Below, one piece after another: positions 23,332 through 24,806 of a DNA stretch of 24,806 nucleotides. Both the position numbers and the translations under genes were made by a program. Below the pieces are notes generated by a model that worked only from the letters and a program-made list of their open reading frames with translations, had not been told where the DNA came from and ran no database searches. The DNA comes from Bacilli bacterium (GTDB lineage: Bacteria; Bacillota_I; Bacilli_A; RFN20; CAG-288). The stretch spans positions 1-24,806 of the forward strand of contig CAAFJQ010000088.1 in the NCBI GenBank assembly GCA_900763245.1. Direction: 5' to 3'. Numbering within the stretch: the stretch's first letter is position 1; every line of letters begins with the position of its first letter.

Positions 23332-24806
23332 TTACTTTCTCTTTAATGTAGGGAAGATAAGGACATCACGAATGGAATCAGTCTCGCAGAAGAGCATGCA
23401 AAGACGGTCGATACCATATCCGATACCGCCAGCCGGAGGCATGCCGTATTCCAAAGCCTCGCAGAAATCATCATCGACCTCACAGGCTTCATCATTGCCC
23501 TTCTTCTTCTCTTCAACCTGCTCTTCAAAACGTGCTCTCTGATCGATAGGATCGTTGAGTTCGGTAAAGGCATTGCACATTTCATGAGTGGAGATATACA
23601 TTTCAAATCTCTGTGTGAAGCGAGGATCATTGGGATCCTTCTTGGCGAGAGGAGAAATATCGACAGGATGCTGACAGACAAAAGTCGGCTGAACCAAATC
23701 AGCTTCACAGAACTTTTCGAAGAAAGCTTCCAAGACATGTCCCCAAAGGAAGTGCGGTTCGACTTCGACACCAAACTTGGCTGCGGCTTCCTTGGCCTCT
23801 TCCAAAGTCTCGATATGATAGAAATCGACACCGGTCTTTTCCTTGACTGCTTCAGCCATATTGACCTTCTTGAAAGGCTTGGAAAGATCGATATCATATC
23901 CTAACCAGTGGAACTGTTCCTTGCCGACGACTTCCTTGGCAAGATAATGGAAGAGATCCTCTGTCATCTGCATCATATCATCGAGATTGCCAAAGGCCTG
24001 ATAGGCTTCCATTGTCGTGAATTCAGGATTGTGAGTGGAGTCGATGCCTTCATTTCTGAACTGACGGCCGATTTCGTAGACTCTTTCCATACCGCCGACA
24101 AGAAGTCTCTTCAAAGAAAGCTCAGTAGCGATACGAAGATAGAAATCAGAATCGAGAGCATTGAAATGCGTGACAAACGGTCTTGCATTGGCGCCGCCTA
24201 AGATAGGGCTTAAAATCGGAGTCTCGACTTCGACATAGCCAAGGCTATCCATGAAGTTTCTGATGCCACGGACGATCTTCGGTCTCATAAAAGCGATTCT
24301 CTTGGAATCTTCATTGACGATGAGATCGACATAACGATGTCTTCTTCTGTCTTCCGGATCGGTAAGTCCATGGAATTTATCAGGAAGAGGACGTAAGGCT
24401 TTGACAAGATGCGTATAGCTGGTGGCACGGATAGTGACTTCGCCTGTCTTTGTCTTCATCATGACACCTTTGACACCGCAGATATCACCTAAGTCGGCTA
24501 ACTTGAAGAGCTTGTAGTTCTCTTCGCCGACGACATCCTGACGGATGTAGACCTGAATCTTTCCTGTCTTGTCCTGAAGGGTGAAGAAAGAGGCTTTTCC
24601 CATCTTTCTAAGAAGGACGATTCTGCCAGCGATGCTGACTTCTTTGTCCTCTTCGACCTGTTCAGGTTCTAACTTATCGTATTCCTGCTTTAAGGAAGCG
24701 GCAGCAGAATCGACCGGGAATTTCTGACCAAAAGGATCGATTCCCATTTCCTTGTACATGGCCAGTTTTTCTCTTCTTCTCTGTTCCTGGTCGTTGAGAT
24801 CGTCTA
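23332..24806 (-). CDS. lysS: Lysyl-tRNA synthetase, class II (start outside window)
   Basis: Class II lysyl-tRNA synthetase attaches lysine to tRNA-Lys. The frame stays open to the window edge: before the internal Met at 24759 the codons read DDLNDQEQRRREKLA, which is the family's N-terminal pattern (LNDQ..RREKL..MGIDPFG), so only the first few residues are missing. Visible parts are the OB-fold anticodon-binding domain (about VSIAGRIVLLRKMGKASFFTLQDKTG), motif 2 with GRQFRNEGIDSTHNPEFTTMEAY, and motif 3 with GGIGYGIDRLCMLF near the C-terminus. At about 490 residues visible it is essentially full length. It heads the long gene block, with the hydrolase gene ten bases downstream; its promoter lies outside the window. 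Confidence 0.97.
   Translation of the reverse strand, partial: DDLNDQEQRRREKLAMYKEMGIDPFGQKFPVDSAAASLKQEYDKLEPEQVEEDKEVSIAGRIVLLRKMGKASFFTLQDKTGKIQVYIRQDVVGEENYKLFKLADLGDICGVKGVMMKTKTGEVTIRATSYTHLVKALRPLPDKFHGLTDPEDRRRHRYVDLIVNEDSKRIAFMRPKIVRGIRNFMDSLGYVEVETPILSPILGGANARPFVTHFNALDSDFYLRIATELSLKRLLVGGMERVYEIGRQFRNEGIDSTHNPEFTTMEAYQAFGNLDDMMQMTEDLFHYLAKEVVGKEQFHWLGYDIDLSKPFKKVNMAEAVKEKTGVDFYHIETLEEAKEAAAKFGVEVEPHFLWGHVLEAFFEKFCEADLVQPTFVCQHPVDISPLAKKDPNDPRFTQRFEMYISTHEMCNAFTELNDPIDQRARFEEQVEEKKKGNDEACEVDDDFCEALEYGMPPAGGIGYGIDRLCMLFCETDSIRDVLIFPTLKRK

Noticed and set aside
1..24806. tRNA or rRNA genes, CRISPR arrays, insertion sequences, prophage remnants
   Set aside because: I looked for cloverleaf-like ends, regularly spaced repeats, transposase or integrase motifs and terminal repeats, and saw none. 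The window is chromosomal, housekeeping and sugar-uptake in character.

Overview
This window comes from a moderately AT-rich, low-GC Gram-positive bacterium. The supporting signs are lipoprotein-anchored solute-binding proteins, strong GGAGG-type ribosome binding sites, a YesM/YesN-type two-component pair, a cre-like CcpA box, and TGA used as an ordinary stop codon. An Erysipelotrichia-like member of the Bacillota fits the overall flavour, but that is inference. All 19 genes I support lie on the minus strand, so transcription runs from high to low coordinates. I found no tRNA, rRNA, mobile element or CRISPR array.

Region 24806-11975, in transcription order, is a tightly packed block. It holds lysS (start cut off by the window edge), a DUF2974 alpha/beta hydrolase, an ABC exporter ATPase and permease, tldD, tldE/pmbA, an MFS transporter, an S41 C-terminal processing protease, uvrB and a small helical protein of unknown function. 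Gaps are -1 to 15 bases, and three junctions are identical TAATG stop/start overlaps, so most of the block is probably co-transcribed.

Region 11859-6786 is a sugar-sensing operon: a YesN-type response regulator, a YesM-type sensor kinase, a galactose/glucose-binding lipoprotein in the conventional domain order, and an unknown 251-residue protein. It closes with a terminator hairpin at 6703-6736.

Region 6690-1974 is the mglBAC galactose/methyl-galactoside ABC transporter operon, with a regulated-looking promoter, an intercistronic hairpin after mglB and a strong terminator. The likely logic is that the binding lipoprotein and kinase detect extracellular hexose, the regulator activates mglBAC, and CcpA represses it when preferred carbon is present.

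The main discovery is in mglB. Its product appears to be a natural circular permutation of the galactose-binding protein. Motifs that belong to the second half of E. coli MglB come first, directly after the lipobox. Motifs of the first half follow, and most sugar-contacting residues are kept. The sensor-associated paralogue 1.1 kb away has the normal order and acts as an internal control. In the same transporter, MglC carries about 230 extra charged, helical residues before its first membrane segment. Region 1957-1 holds a small DUF1294-like membrane protein and an unrecognised 430-residue protein.
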